From assembly GCA_949361645.1 (NCBI GenBank), contig OX442430.1, positions 5,196,543-5,260,542 on the forward strand: a stretch of 64,000 bases of DNA, given 5' to 3'. Position numbers and translations under genes: made by a program. Below, piece after piece: positions 35,807 through 47,620 of the stretch (position 1 is the first letter of the stretch; each line of letters starts with the position of its first letter). This DNA is from Spongilla lacustris (Eukaryota; Porifera; Demospongiae; Spongillida; Spongillidae). Under the pieces are notes generated by a model that did no database searches, was not told the DNA's origin, and saw only the letters and a program-made list of their open reading frames with translations.

Positions 35807-37378
35807 CAGTGATGCCGCGGCCAGCAATATACGATACGGTCACGTTCACGGCTGGCCGGATTTTGTCCCGACGGTCACGATCGCGGTCAAAGGCTGGCCG
35901 CCACTAAGCAATACGTTCGCGTACACGGCCTGGCCGTCAGCCGTCTATCTTCGATGCGGTCACGGACGGTCCCGGCTTTAGGCATTTATAATACGCGTCA
36001 TTGCGTAACAAAAAGTGTAAGAATTATTATTTTAAACCTATCATAACAAACTGAGAGCAGGCTTAGTCATGCAGTGGCAACAGCCTCGAAGCAATCAAAA
36101 GCTACAAAGAAAATTAAATTCTCTTGCATTCAGTCTTAGTGTAAGTATTATACAAGCCAGTTAGGAGACTCGGGCCACGCGTTCAATACATATGCACGTG
36201 ACAACTTTGGTCCAAGGCAGCTAGATCAGAGGCGGATTTAGAGGGGGGGGGGAGGGTAGGGCCCCCCCCCCCCCCCCCCCCCCCCGCTAAGTATGGTTTA
36301 TTAATTATGCAGCATATACAATTAGTGCGATAGCGAATTCGTTGCATCATTTATGCGCTGCGCATGCATGTAATCAAAAGTGTCTGCGCCTCGGAGGCGG
36401 ATTTAGGGGGAATACCGCATTATTATCCGCGTGATATAGTGTTAATCAGCGATAACATAAACTGTGCCTCGTGTGTGCTGTTTTTACACTGACTAGCAAT
36501 TTTTCTATTGAGTGTCTTCGAGCCGATCTCTGCAACAGGTATAGTCAGTGATGTGTAACAATCGCAAGACTCGCAACAGCAAACGCAGCGATGCTTCAGC
36601 AGGAGTTGATATTAGGACGCTGCTTTGCTAGGCAAAAAAGGTTTGGGCCTAGGAGTCGAAAGTGACCAATTAAGGAAAGAAGGTTTGCCATTGGATGCAT
36701 GATATTATATAGATCGTTTGTACATAATGCTGATAACACCACCGGCCAACTTTGGTGTCACGTCACGCAAAGATAATAGAGTTTATCTACGTAGAAGAGT
36801 TATAACGTTTTTGGTGCCGTTTTTACGTACTTTTGGGGGGTTTAAAACGCAAAAACCGTTGACTTCTGGGGCTCCGCCCCAGGCCCCGCTGGGGGAGCTT
36901 ACACTACAGCGCTCCCCCAGAGCGGGAGGGGTGCCCCCTCCCGCACCCTCCCCGGGGCGGCTACGCCTCCTCATTTGCTCCACCCCCTGCCACACCCTCA
37001 CCTTTGCAACGCTCCCAATTCCTGGATCCGCCCCTGTAGATAACATGAGAACTCGGGGTTCAGTCTTGACCCATGAGTAAAATAGCGAGGAAAACCAAAG
37101 ATACTATCACGTCTATAACGGCTAGGGGGGTTGCTCAATGACACCAGAACCAAAAATACATGTACTGAGTAATTAAAACACCAAATTGATACCATCACGT
37201 GAGTAAAACTGGCAGTTCCTGACGGCCACGGTCAACAGCCCAAAATTTTGACGGCCAGCGAATTTCATACGGTTAGATCACGTGCTCCTGTTTTAAGACG
37301 GTCACGGTCACGGCTGGGCCGTCTGAGCCGTCAAATCAATACGGTCCCGGACGGCCAGTGCTGGCCGTGGCATCACTG
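35807..37378. mobile_element. Non-autonomous hAT element with perfect 8-bp target duplication
   Basis: The ends are CAGTGATGCCGCGGCCAGCA (35807) and the reverse complement of CAGTGATGCCACGGCCAGCA (to 37378). ATTGTATG at 35799-35806 is repeated at 37379-37386. Both subterminal regions (35820-35970 and 37215-37360) are rich in ACGGTCACGG and CTGGCCG motifs in opposite orientation, typical of transposase-binding repeats. No transposase is encoded. A second element is nested at 36227-37036. Confidence 0.9.
36227..37036. mobile_element. Nested CAGAGGCGG-ended element with 5-bp duplication
   Basis: It begins CAGAGGCGGATTTAG and ends with the reverse complement of CAGGGGCGGATCCAGG. TAGAT at 36222-36226 is repeated at 37037-37041. 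The 5-bp duplication and terminus match the style of the hAT at 4033-7140, suggesting the same transposase group mobilised both. A long poly-G/poly-C segment follows the left terminus (36241-36286), and another CGGAGGCGGATTTAG terminus-like sequence occurs near 36391, hinting at internal nesting. Confidence 0.65.
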
Positions 37379-37386
37379 ATTGTATG

Positions 37387-38168
37387 GGGGTCCCTAATTC
37401 TACGAAGGGGTCCCCGGAGATTGAGGGACGTGTGGTCCCCAATTTTCCGGAGATTTAGTGACGGGGGGGGGGGGGGGGGGGGGCAAATCTTCGTAGTTTT
37501 GGGCCGGGGAATCCCCAATTCTCCGGAGATTTGGGGACGGGGGTCCCTAATTCTATGGGTCCCTAATTTTACGTAGCACAGGATTAAAAACGCAACCCGC
37601 ACCGCTAGTTATTAACGAGACGGATCGAAAAAGTGAACAGTTTCAGTTTCGTGTTTGTTTGATGTGGCTCCTAGTCTTGTGCCCAGACCCAATGCATCGC
37701 ATCTATGGATAGACTAGACACTGGCGCACAATGTTCCTTCCCTGTAAGTTTATAAACATACTTTTCATATGACAAAACAGAGTATAGAGAAAGGCCAGCC
37801 GTTATTCACGTAAATTTCTATTTTTTTTAACATTAACATTAATCGATATAATAATGAGAAGAAATGAAAGAACGGCGGTAGAAACTCCTTCTAACGTCCT
37901 GGGTTTGTGGCCGAATCAGCTAGAGAATCAATGCAATTGATTCCTACCTTCCATGCAATGCAGTATTGCAAGATTATATGCTTGGCCGGCCGGAGTATCA
38001 CGTGTAGCTTCTAGTTTAGCCTATCATAATACCTTTACGAGTTCAACTTCGCGAGACTATACCTCTGACAATGACACCGGAGCAAGTAACAAACATCACG
38101 TGGTCTACTTAATTATGGTGTGTTCCCACGCTTGTATACATGTACATAATGATATTACAGTGGCGGAT

Positions 38169-38202
<34 letters not shown>

Positions 38203-38298
38203 CGGGGGGGCCGACCATGCAGTTATGAATAATTAACTTGTGAATAATTAATTACAGCGTTCGAATGGTGCGAGAGGTCAAAAGACGTGAATGGGATG
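37387..38298. other. Intergenic with poly-G tracts
   Basis: 37387-37575 repeats GGTCCCTAATTCT/CTCCGGAGATTTGGG motifs around a poly-G run (37465-37484). A CAGTGGCGGATCC terminus-like motif at 38158 is followed by about 35 Gs. No gene recognised. Confidence 0.4.
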
Positions 38299-38423
38299 TG
38301 TAGTATAGTTGTGTATAAATTCATATTTAGTGCCTGCGCGCATGCGCAATGTCCCACTAGTATTGTGCAGTTCCTTAGGCCAGAGATGTACGTTTATGTG
38401 CTCCTGAACTTACTATATTATAC
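38299..38423 (+). repeat. 5' LTR
   Basis: 125 bases, followed directly by the primer-binding site. Contains GCCTGCGCGCATGCGCAATG near its middle. Confidence 0.9.
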
Positions 38424-38439
38424 TGGCGACGAGGGTGGG

Positions 38440-41400
38440 ATGGCGAAATTCGGCCATCTTCAGGAGTTCGATACGGACCTGGAACCTATCACCGCTTATC
38501 TCAAGCGTGTGGAACTGTATTTCTCTGCTAATGGTATCGGTGAGGACAAAAAGCTAGCGATACTACTTAGCGTAATTGGACCCAAGACGTACGGGGTGCT
38601 GAGGAATCTTCTGGCGCCTTCTAGGCCACAAGAGAAGAAGTTCAGCGAAGTGACAGAGGTGTTAATACGCCATTTTGAGCCGAAACTTATTGTTATTGCT
38701 GAGCGGTTTAGTTTTTACCGCCGTAGTCAATTGGTAGGGGAAAGTGTAGCGGATTTTGTGGCAGAGCTACGACGTCTAGCGAGAAACTGCCAATTTGGAG
38801 ACTTTCTGGACGAAGCTTTGCGGGATCGCTTGGTGTGTGGATTACAGAACGAGGCCATACAAAGGAGATTACTGACAGAGGCAAAGCTTACATTCGCTGG
38901 TGCCTTAGAATTAGCCAAGGCACAGGAAACAGCAGAGTTACAGGCTAAGCAATTTAAGGACCCTGACATAGGCGTTCATAAGCTATCAAGAACAAGGCTT
39001 TCTGAAAAGGATACAAGAGAGCAATGCACTCATTGTGGACGAAGAAGTCATCCTCCAGATCAATGTCGGTTGAAGGATTGTACTTGTCACAAATGCGGTG
39101 AGAAAGGGCATATAGCTCGGGTATGTAAGAATAGAAGCCAGGCTAAATGGGTGGGTGCAGAGGAGGACCCAGGGGTTGAGCAAAGTTATGTGATATCTTG
39201 TGTTGGGAAGAGTCATTCTCCAGCAATGGTGGCTAAGGTTTGTGTTAATGGTTCCTGGATACGAATGGAAGTAGATACTGGGGCAGCAGTGTCAATTGTA
39301 TCAGAGTGCACGTATAGAGGTCTGCGTTCTGTTACATTGAAAAAGTCCCGAGTATTTTTGAGAACATATTCTGCAGAACCTTTGGTTGTGTTAGGAGAAG
39401 CTGATGTTGGACAGCCACTGAAACTTAGACTAATTGTGGTTACCGGAGATGGGCCAAGTTTGATGGGCAGAGAGTGGATACGTCGGATGGAGATAGATTG
39501 GAAGACACTGTGTCGGGATTCATGCTTGGCAATTCACAAAGTGCCCAGTCAGGTGCCGGGTTCTCCTGTAGAAAGCCTAATTCAACGATACATTGACTTG
39601 TTTCGCAATGATCTAGGCAAGATGATGCATTTCAAAGCTACCCTGAAGTTGCTACCAGATGTACAGCCGAAATTTCATCGACCAATGCCTGTCCTTTTTG
39701 CTCTAAAGGAAGCAGTGGAGAGGGAACTAGATCGACTTGAGGAGGCTGGCGTCATTGAAAAAGTAACACATTGTGAGTGAGCAGCTCCTGTAGTAGTCGT
39801 ACCTAAGAAGAATGGTACAGTGCGACTGTGTGGTGATTATAAAGTGTCCATAAATCAGGCATTGATGGTAGACCAGTATCCTCTGGCTAAGCCCAGTGAT
39901 TTGTTTGCTGCTCTTTCAGGTGGCAAGTGGTTTACCAAACTGGATTTAGCTCAAGCCTATACACAGATGGAGCTTGATGAGGTATCTCGGCAATTTGTTG
40001 CCATTAACACACATCGTGGGCTTTACCGGTACACACGCTTACCATTCGGAATTGCTTCAGCTCCTGCAATTTTTCAACGAGCCATGGATACAATTCTTCA
40101 AGGAATGTCGGGGGTGTTATGCTACATAGATGACACATTGATAGTAGGAAAGAACAAAGAGGAACATCTCGCTACCTTAGAGGAGGTGCTGAAGCGTTTA
40201 CAGAATGAAGGGTTGAGAGTGAACAAAGAAAAATGTTGTTTTCTTACTACATCTGTGCAATATCTGGGTCACAAGATTGATGCCAATGGAATCCATGCTA
40301 CTGGAGAGAAGTTAGACGCCGTTTTGATGGCCCCAGTACCCAGTAGTGTGCCTCAACTTCGGTCATTTTTGGGGATGATAAATTATTACTCAAAATTCAT
40401 TCCAAACCTGGCAACACTTCTTAATCCTCTTAATGAGCTGCTCAGAAAGGATGTTCAGTGGAAATGGACTGATCAGCGTGAGCAGGCATTTAAGCAAGCT
40501 AAACAGTGTCTGACATCACCCAATGTGTTAGTACATTATGATCCTACCTTACCCATTAAGTTGGCTGGAGATGCTTCTGCGTATGGCATTGGGGCTGTAA
40601 TTTCTCACACACTGCCTGATGGAAGTGAACGGCCTATCGCTTTTGCATCACGAACTTTAAATGCTAGTGAACGGAACTATGCCCAGCTAGAAAGAGGCTC
40701 TCTCTCTCATATTTGGGGTTAAGAAGTTTCACGAGTACCTTTATGGGCGTCGGTTCACATTGCTTACAGATAAGCCTTTGACGACAATTCTAGGCCCAAA
40801 GACTGGTGTACCCCCATTGGCTGCAGCGCGGTTACAGAGATGGGCTCTTTTATAATCAGCTTATGAGTATGATTTGGAATTCAGACCTACAGCACAGCAT
40901 GCAAATGCTGATGGTTTGTCCAGGTTACCTCTCTCTGTCATAGCCAATGCAGGGACAGCTACTTCAGACAGTGATGTTTTCAATGTAGGTCAGATCGAGG
41001 CTCTTCCAGTGACTGCCATGCAATTGTGAAAGGTTACTCGTCAAGATCCCATTTTGAGCAAAGTGGTTACTTTTACAAGGAATGGTTGGCCAAGTATAGT
41101 TCCTGAGAACCTGAGACCTTATTGGACACGCAGGAATGAGCCGACAGTGGAGGGAGATTGCTTAATGTGGGGTATTAGGGTTGTGGTGCCTGCTACATTA
41201 CAAGAGCATGTGCTACAGGAGTTACACAAAGAACACCCCGGAGCATCAAGAATGAAGGCACTTGCAAGAAGTTATTTATGGTGGCCAGGGCTTGACAAAT
41301 GTTTGGAAGAGAAAGCCAAGAGTTGCCTCAGTTGTCAAGAAGTGAAGAACAATCCTTCTGTGGCCCCACTCCATCCCTGGATTTGGCCTACCCAACCATG

Positions 41401-42342
41401 GAAGAGGTTGCATATTGACTTCGCAGGACCATTCAAGAGCCATATGTTCCTGGTCGTCATAGATGCACATTCAAAATGGCCTGAAGTGAAAATGATGCAA
41501 TCCACAACATCACAAAGGACAATAGAAGTATTACGAGAGTTGTTCTCATCATATGGCCTTCCAGAACAAGTAGTATCAGACAATGGACCACAATTTGTCT
41601 CTGCAGAGTTTGAAACATTCATGAGAAACAATGGTATCAAACATCCGATGTGCTCCTTACCACCCTTCATCCAATGGATTGGCAGAAAGATTCATCCAAA
41701 CATTCAAGAAAGCCATGTTGGCTGGAGACCGGGAAGGGTGTGACGAAGTATCGGCTTTGTCAATTTCTGTTGAAATATCACAGCTCTCCACACACGACTA
41801 CTGATGTTGCTCCTTGTGAATTGTTTTTGAAACGATCAATGCGAACCCGGTTGGACATGCTGAAGCCAGACCTGCAACAGATGGTTTTAGATCAACAAGC
41901 TCATCAGAAACTAATTCATGATAAACATGCAAGAGGAAGAGAATTTGTGGTGGGTCAAAATGTAATGGTTCGGAATCTACTCAACAGTCCTAAGTGGGTT
42001 TCAGGAGTGATTTCAGAACGGAGAGGACCACTAACCTACCTGGTGGAGGTAGGACCCAACCAGTATTGGCGGCGACATGTTGACCACATAAGGGATAAGG
42101 GGGATTCTACCTTACGACCAATTCAGGCAGACTCAGCAATTGATATTCCAGAGCAAGATACAAATGAACCCCATATGAATGACCAGTATCCTGGAAGAGA
42201 GGCTGAACATCCAGCAGTGGAGAACACCGAGTTACCTGAACCAGTGGCTGAGCCTCCTGTAGTAAATGAACATCTACCTGCACCTGAAACTGGGATTCAT
42301 CGATACCCTCAACGTCAACGTAGACCACCAGACCGCTATTGA
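38440..42342 (+). pseudogene. Decayed gag-pol of the Ty3/gypsy element
   Basis: The frame starts at ATG 38440. Gag has a retrotransposon-gag region and a CCHC knuckle (CHKCGEKGHIARVC, near 39090). Protease shows VDTGAAVSIV (near 39275). RT follows with FTKLDLAQAY, LPFGIASAP and the YIDD active site (near 40125). RNase H, the integrase zinc finger (H-x-H...C-x2-C), HIDFAGPF, SDNGPQF and LAERF are recognisable. Breaks: an in-frame TGA at 39778-39780, probably from a Trp codon; a frameshift near 40695; TAA at 40853; TGA at 41027; and frameshifts near 41665 and 41735. The C-terminal part carries a chromodomain-like or GPY-like tail (FVVGQNVMVRN). The polyprotein cannot be made from this copy. Confidence 0.93.
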
Positions 42343-42375
42343 TGAACTGTAATCAGACATTTTAGTGTGAGGGAG

Positions 42376-42498
42376 TGTAGTATAGTTGTGTATATTCCTA
42401 TTTAGTGCCTGCGCGCATGCGCAGTGTCCCACTAGTATTGTGCAGTTCCTTAGGCCAGAGATGTACGTTTATGTGCTCCTGAACTTACTATATTATAC
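42376..42498 (+). repeat. 3' LTR
   Basis: 123 bases; matches the 5' LTR apart from a small indel and a few substitutions. A short purine stretch (GTGAGGGAG) precedes it and may be the polypurine tract. Confidence 0.9.
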
Positions 42499-42747
42499 GA
42501 TGGAGATGGATCTCAGATAGTTTTCCTCAGGAAACAGGTAGAGCTAAATCAAGTACTGTAGGTATACGGTCACATATGGCTTAGCGTCACCAAATCAATT
42601 GCTGAGTACATGTATAGCCAGCCTGTGTATAGCTAGTAGGATTGTTTTCTCGTCACTATCCACGCAGGCTTTTATTAATCAATCCGAATATCGCGCTAGT
42701 TAGTTATCAATGTTACTGTAAAAACGTATATTTATTTGCATGCTAAA

Positions 42748-42785
42748 TAACGAGGGGGGGGGGGGGGGGGGAGGGGGGGGGGGGG
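42748..42785. repeat. Poly-G tract
   Basis: Two G runs separated by one A, about 35 bases together. Confidence 0.9.
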
Positions 42786-42928
42786 CAAGGAATATTTCTT
42801 AACCAACCCATCGTCAGATTTCTTAAATGGGTACCCTCCCTACGCCCCTTTCTCACCCACGCGTAACCACAATTAGCACTGAAGAAACCACGTTACAATG
42901 AATACATAATGCCTTATCACAACATTAG

Positions 42929-43275
42929 CTATAGCCTGCAAGAACTGAGGGAGGGATTGGTAACAGATGCAGCATCATCCTTCAACCTGGTGAGGTCTAT
43001 CTTTAGCCTATTCTCCTGCTCCTTTGCTGTATACTCTTTGCCCAGTACTCCTAGGTACTCCTCTTTGTGGATGGCATACTTCGCAGCCTCCTCCTCTGTC
43101 AATTTTTGACCTGGGTGAATAGACTGTATGTGGTCTAAGTAGTGGTAGCTCCCACACAGAGTGGCGTACAGTCCCTGTTGTGCTCAGGCATATTTGACGA
43201 CATGGAACAGGTCTGTTGGTGTATGGATTGCATTGGCAACTGAACCTTTTTCCACAGCTCTATATAGGCAAATGG
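42929..43275 (-). pseudogene. Unidentified coding fragment with one stop
   Basis: The minus-strand frame reads LYRAVEKGSVANAIHTPTDL, then GLYATLCGSYHYLDHIQSIH, LTEEEAAKYAIHKEEYLGVL and KEQENRLKIDLTRLKDDAAS before a TAG at 42929. One in-frame TGA (43184-43186) interrupts it. Composition is protein-like, with charged helices. I do not recognise the family. It could be an exon of a lost host gene or a transposon remnant. Confidence 0.4.
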
Positions 43276-44930
43276 ACAGTTGGACTCCACCTGTCCACCA
43301 GCAGAATTGTTTTTTTTTTTTGTACCATTTACTAGATCCACCTTGTGTGCTGCAAATGCCCAGTTTTGGACGAAGGGCGAAGGCACATCTGGCAAATACC
43401 CCGACAGAACGGCTTAGCCTTAGGCAACCTCTGGTTCTGCTCCGCTACACTATGAACGGATTCCTCGCAAGCAACGGCAACGGATTCATTGCAAGCAATC
43501 CCAACTGGTTTCCTCGGCATTTGCAGCGCTCGTGCACAGGAGCCGCTGCCTCTTTTCTGCAGGTGGCTGCGATTGCTGCATTTTCTGCAGGTTAATCTCT
43601 GCGGTCTTCCGTTTGCTTGCCGTTGTACGTTAATTAACAATATCGTTGCGCTCGCCACACCTATATCACAATCCATAGCTTAGGTAGGCACTGCGGAATC
43701 CTTGATTTTAGACCGTAAAATCCTAGACGTCAGAAGAAAATTTTTCTGTTTGCAATTTTAAAAATATTTATTGACACCATTTGGTAAAAACGATCTGGTA
43801 GCTTCATTGTGCTTCATTGTGGCTTACTATGCATTCAGAACGACTGCCGAATGCGTGAGCAATAGACCAGACTAGTTTTTAAGTTTTGAAACACGCACCG
43901 TATTTATTAAGTGTTGTTCAAATCGAATATAGTTTTCTGGCCACGATTTTCGACTCCAAAACGCTGCGTCCCCTCCACGGTAAGTACTCTCCCCTCTAGA
44001 TAATTCATCCTTGTATCTTTCTACGAAGTTTCATAAAGATTTGACGAAGCGCAGGGTACCTTCTACGATGCGCCAGTTACTGAACATCTTTGGACCGATA
44101 CATCAAATGGTACCATACACCAGGATCTACAAAAACATAATTTTTTATAACTTAGATCATAACTTTTGGGTTTGGATCACTAAAAATGTCGGAATTCCCA
44201 TCTGACACTGAATTTTCAGGGTCAAAACATTAAGGTATCTTCAGGTTAAGGTTTTTGGCTTACAACTCAACAAATAGTTCGACTTAAGAGCTCCTTTTTG
44301 TTTTGCCAGATGGCTCATTATAGTAGCTTTATATATGGAATGTTTGAACTCTTAACTCCAATTCGTTGTGATGTTAGGATTGTTTTTATAAGGTTTTTGA
44401 TATGAGTGCTGCTTAGCATCATTACGGCCGAATTAATTCGACTTAAGAGATGAAAATCATGTCCTACTATTCAGAGGTCCCTAAAGTAACCATATAATTT
44501 TTAATAATTTATTGGACATTTGCTAACCATACTAAACATTGTTATAAAGGCAGAAAAGCTTAAAATTTTAAGAAATTGTATTTAATGTTAGGATTCTTCA
44601 GTAAATGTATTTGATTACGTGACGTCACTTAGGGTGTGCATACTACAGATAGCCAGTTATCCGCGTCAGGTTCTTTTCAGAAATCAGAACCAATGCAGCT
44701 TGGCATCCCATTCTGGAACAAGAGCCACGAGCCTAATCCGAAAGATCCGGCGTGATATGACGAGTCTATTAGCGGAAGATCTCAGAGAGGAGGCAAAAGC
44801 ATGGTGCTAGCTTGTAGAACTCGTTTTAAACGAATCAGAATTTCAGCTGACGCTTATGACATAGATTGCAGCAATATAATAATGTACAAGTAATAAAAAA
44901 ATTTCTTTACAAGATATTTAAAGCCAAGGA

Positions 44931-45268
44931 TGTAGGATTGGTGGTGCAAAAAGCACGTGAACAAGGTATATATGGTTTGCAGGTATAGTCTTTGGTGTGC
45001 TTGCAGGCTCCTATACAGAACTGATCTCTCGGCATATACTAATTAACCTACATATTTCTGGGGCTTTTGGGCCACACCCACTCTGATGACGTGTGCAAAA
45101 AACGTGAATAAACGGAGCAATGGACGCAACGTACGTGCGGCACAAAAACCAAATTACCAGTTGTTGCAAAAATGTAGGATTGAAAGTATTATAGCATTAC
45201 TATACCTGCAAACCATATATACCTTGTTCACGTGCTTTTTGCACCACCAATCCTACATCCTTGGCTTC
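44931..45268. mobile_element. Palindromic MITE-like insertion
   Basis: About 67 bases beginning AAGCCAAGGATGTAGGATTG at 44931 recur as a reverse complement ending at about 45268. The ~190-base centre has no coding sequence. Target duplication not clear. Confidence 0.75.
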
Positions 45269-45362
45269 ATATGATTAAAATAAAAATGATACATGATACA
45301 CAATGATATACTCAAAAAAATATAGGTCCGTAATTAATGATTTTAGTTATTCGTGGTGGAGG

Positions 45363-45790
45363 GGGGTGGGGGCGAGGGAAGGGTCGTCCCCTAAATCTAG
45401 GCCCCCCCCCCCCCCCCCTCCCCCGTTCAGCCCGGGGCCTCGGTCGACGCGGTGGACCGGGCGGTGGCGGTGGCGGTGGCGGGGTTGCGTGACGTCTAGC
45501 AGGGGGGGGGTTGCGTGACGCCTAGCCGGCGGGGTTGCGTGACGCCTAGCCGGCGGGGTTGCGTGACGTAAAGCCGGCGGGGTTGCGTGACGTCTAGCCG
45601 GTAGCGGTGGCGGGGTTGCGGGACGTGGAGCCGGCGGACCTGGCAGTAGCGGTGGCGGGGTTGCGGGACGTTGAGCCGGCGGATCTGCCGGTAGCGGTGG
45701 CGGACTGGCGGTGTTGCAGGACGTCTAGCCGGCGCCGGCGGGCCTGCCGGTAGCGGTGGCTGCGTTGCAGGACGTCTACCTGCCGGTAGC
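45363..45790. repeat. GC-rich minisatellite with poly-C
   Basis: Units containing GGGGTTGCGTGACGTCTAGC and GCCGGTAGCGGTGGC recur irregularly with a ~27-54-base period. A poly-C run lies at about 45403-45418. This is a sharp GC island in otherwise AT-rich DNA. Open frames (for example 122 codons on the minus strand) follow the repeat and show no domain. Confidence 0.85.
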
Positions 45791-46149
45791 GATTGGCGGC
45801 ATTGCTGTTGACGCCTCGAGAGCGGCTTCGGAAAAGATGCTCTCTTCCAGTTCATCAGTGTCACTTATTTCAGCCATGCATGATTTATTGTTTAAATACT
45901 TTATTGACATTCTTTACGCATGCGTATTGATTAAATCCATGCGTCTATCTCATTGGTTGTTTCTAAAAGGATCAAAATGTATCTATAATCTCATTGGTTG
46001 TATTGCAAGTAGCACTAGCAGATGCTATAAATGAGTTGGATCTATCCAGTACGCATGCCTATTTGCATGCCTATTTATGGTAAAACATGAAACGTTTACA
46101 ACTGAACATAATGTCATCATTTTTAGCAGAAGCACAGAAACATCCTACC

Positions 46150-46340
46150 ATGTATGCAGCAATTTTTTTTTGGCGCGTAATAACTTCGTCCACAGGGTTA
46201 CAAGACTCTGTACATGTAATGGTTCATGCATGGTAGTTGTATAGGCAAGTATCTTTAGTGAAATGCGAATTGTTCCAGTGCGAACGAAAACATATGCAGC
46301 CAAATTTTTTTGGCTGGTAATAACTTCGTCCACAGGATGT
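46150..46340. repeat. Local direct duplication
   Basis: A block containing TAATAACTTCGTCCACAGG occurs at about 46178 and again at about 46317, each preceded by TATGCAGC and a T-rich run. Confidence 0.7.
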
Positions 46341-47089
46341 ACAAGACATCAACACTATTCAAGTCCCGATGGACGTGGCAACATAAGTGTCCGCTGTCCA
46401 GTGTTGCCCTAATGTCTACTACAGGCATTGTAAAAAGGCTCTTTGTTGTCAAAACCAATTGTACCTCTTCACTACTAAGAAGTTTGCACTGATCTTGCAT
46501 AAGGGCGATCAATCACTAAATTTGAATCTGGAGCCTTAGTCTTTATCTCTTTAGCCATGACACAACAGCCATTAGTGTCTACTGGTAGCACACCCATGTG
46601 CTTATTGTGTGTATATGCTGTGTCATAGAAATATGGCTCAGAACTACGTGTGTGACTGCCAATCTTACCAGTCAAGTCAGATTGAGTTAATTTGAGTGTA
46701 TTAATTGACCGCACTGATTTTATGAATAGTCCTGCTTGTGATCTGCAAACATCTAGTACCAGACTCAGCAATGTATTAGCACTTATTTTGCATACTGCAG
46801 CTTGACCGGGTGCAGTGCATACTTTTTCAGCCAACCACGGTATTTAAATTTTATGTAGCATAATACTACTGTATGAGCTCTAGATCTAAATACACAGTCC
46901 AGTTATGAAATAATTTTAAGCGTATACACTAAACGACCCATTGCATAATTGCTTGTTACTAGTATACCACATTACCCTTAAACAACATGTTTTAACTCAC
47001 TGCTGCACTCTTCTCAGATGGCGCCATCTGGAGGCATCTTTATTTTTCAGCCGGTACTTGGCTCTTCTAATGGCACGTCTCGCCTCAGC

Positions 47090-47470
47090 ATTTTTGCGGT
47101 AGAGCTTTCGCATGGAAGCCCGCCTGGCCTCGGCATGTTTACGATAGAGCTTTCGTTTGGCAGCCCGCTCGGTCTCGGCATGTTTGTGGTAGAGCTTTCG
47201 TTTGGCAGCCCGCTCGGTTTCGGCATGTTTGTGATAGAGCTTTCGTTTGGCAGCCCGCTCGGTCTCGGCATGTTTGTGGTAGAGGTTTCGTTTGGCAGCC
47301 CGATCGGTCTCGGCATGTTTGTGGCAGAGCTTTCGTTTGGCAGCCCGCTCGGTTTACGGTAGAGCTTTCGTTTGGCAGCCCGCTCGGTCTCGGCTCTCGG
47401 CATGTTTGTGGTAGAGCTTTCGTTTGGCAGCCCGCCCGGTCTCGGCATGTTTGTGGTAGAGCTTTCGTTT
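47090..47470. repeat. 45-bp coding tandem repeat
   Basis: About eight units of 45 bases, each encoding 15 residues (AKRKLYHKHAETERA type) on the minus strand. A segment near 47345-47400 has indels that break the frame. Confidence 0.9.
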
Positions 47471-47620
47471 AGCGTCCAATTGTCTTTCGCGATTCTTTCT
47501 ATATTTCCGTCGTTCGTCGTCTCTCTTTACCTCAGGCTTCTTTTTGTATAGAGACCTGGCCTTTGCCTTGGCCTCAACTGAATGCCGCTTCGCCAAAATT
47601 TCTTCTTTGTTGTCAATATA

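Larger units (their letters stand above)
38299..42498 (+). mobile_element. Ty3/gypsy LTR retrotransposon with short LTRs
   Basis: LTRs at 38299-38423 (125 bases) and 42376-42498 (123 bases) share the same ends (TGTAGTATAG, TATTATAC) and differ by a few substitutions and a 2-base indel. GATG at 38295-38298 is repeated at 42499-42502, a 4-bp target duplication. A primer-binding-like TGGCGACGAGGGTGGGA follows the left LTR immediately. The internal order protease, RT, RNase H, integrase is that of Ty3/gypsy. The coding region is broken, so the copy is inactive. Confidence 0.95.

Noticed and set aside
43161..43676. Overlapping open frames of 144 and 114 codons on opposite strands
   Set aside because: Shadow frames of the minus-strand fragment at 42929-43275 and neighbouring sequence; no independent motif.
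45496..45864. 122-codon arginine/proline-rich minus-strand frame
   Set aside because: Follows the GC-rich minisatellite; no domain or splice context.
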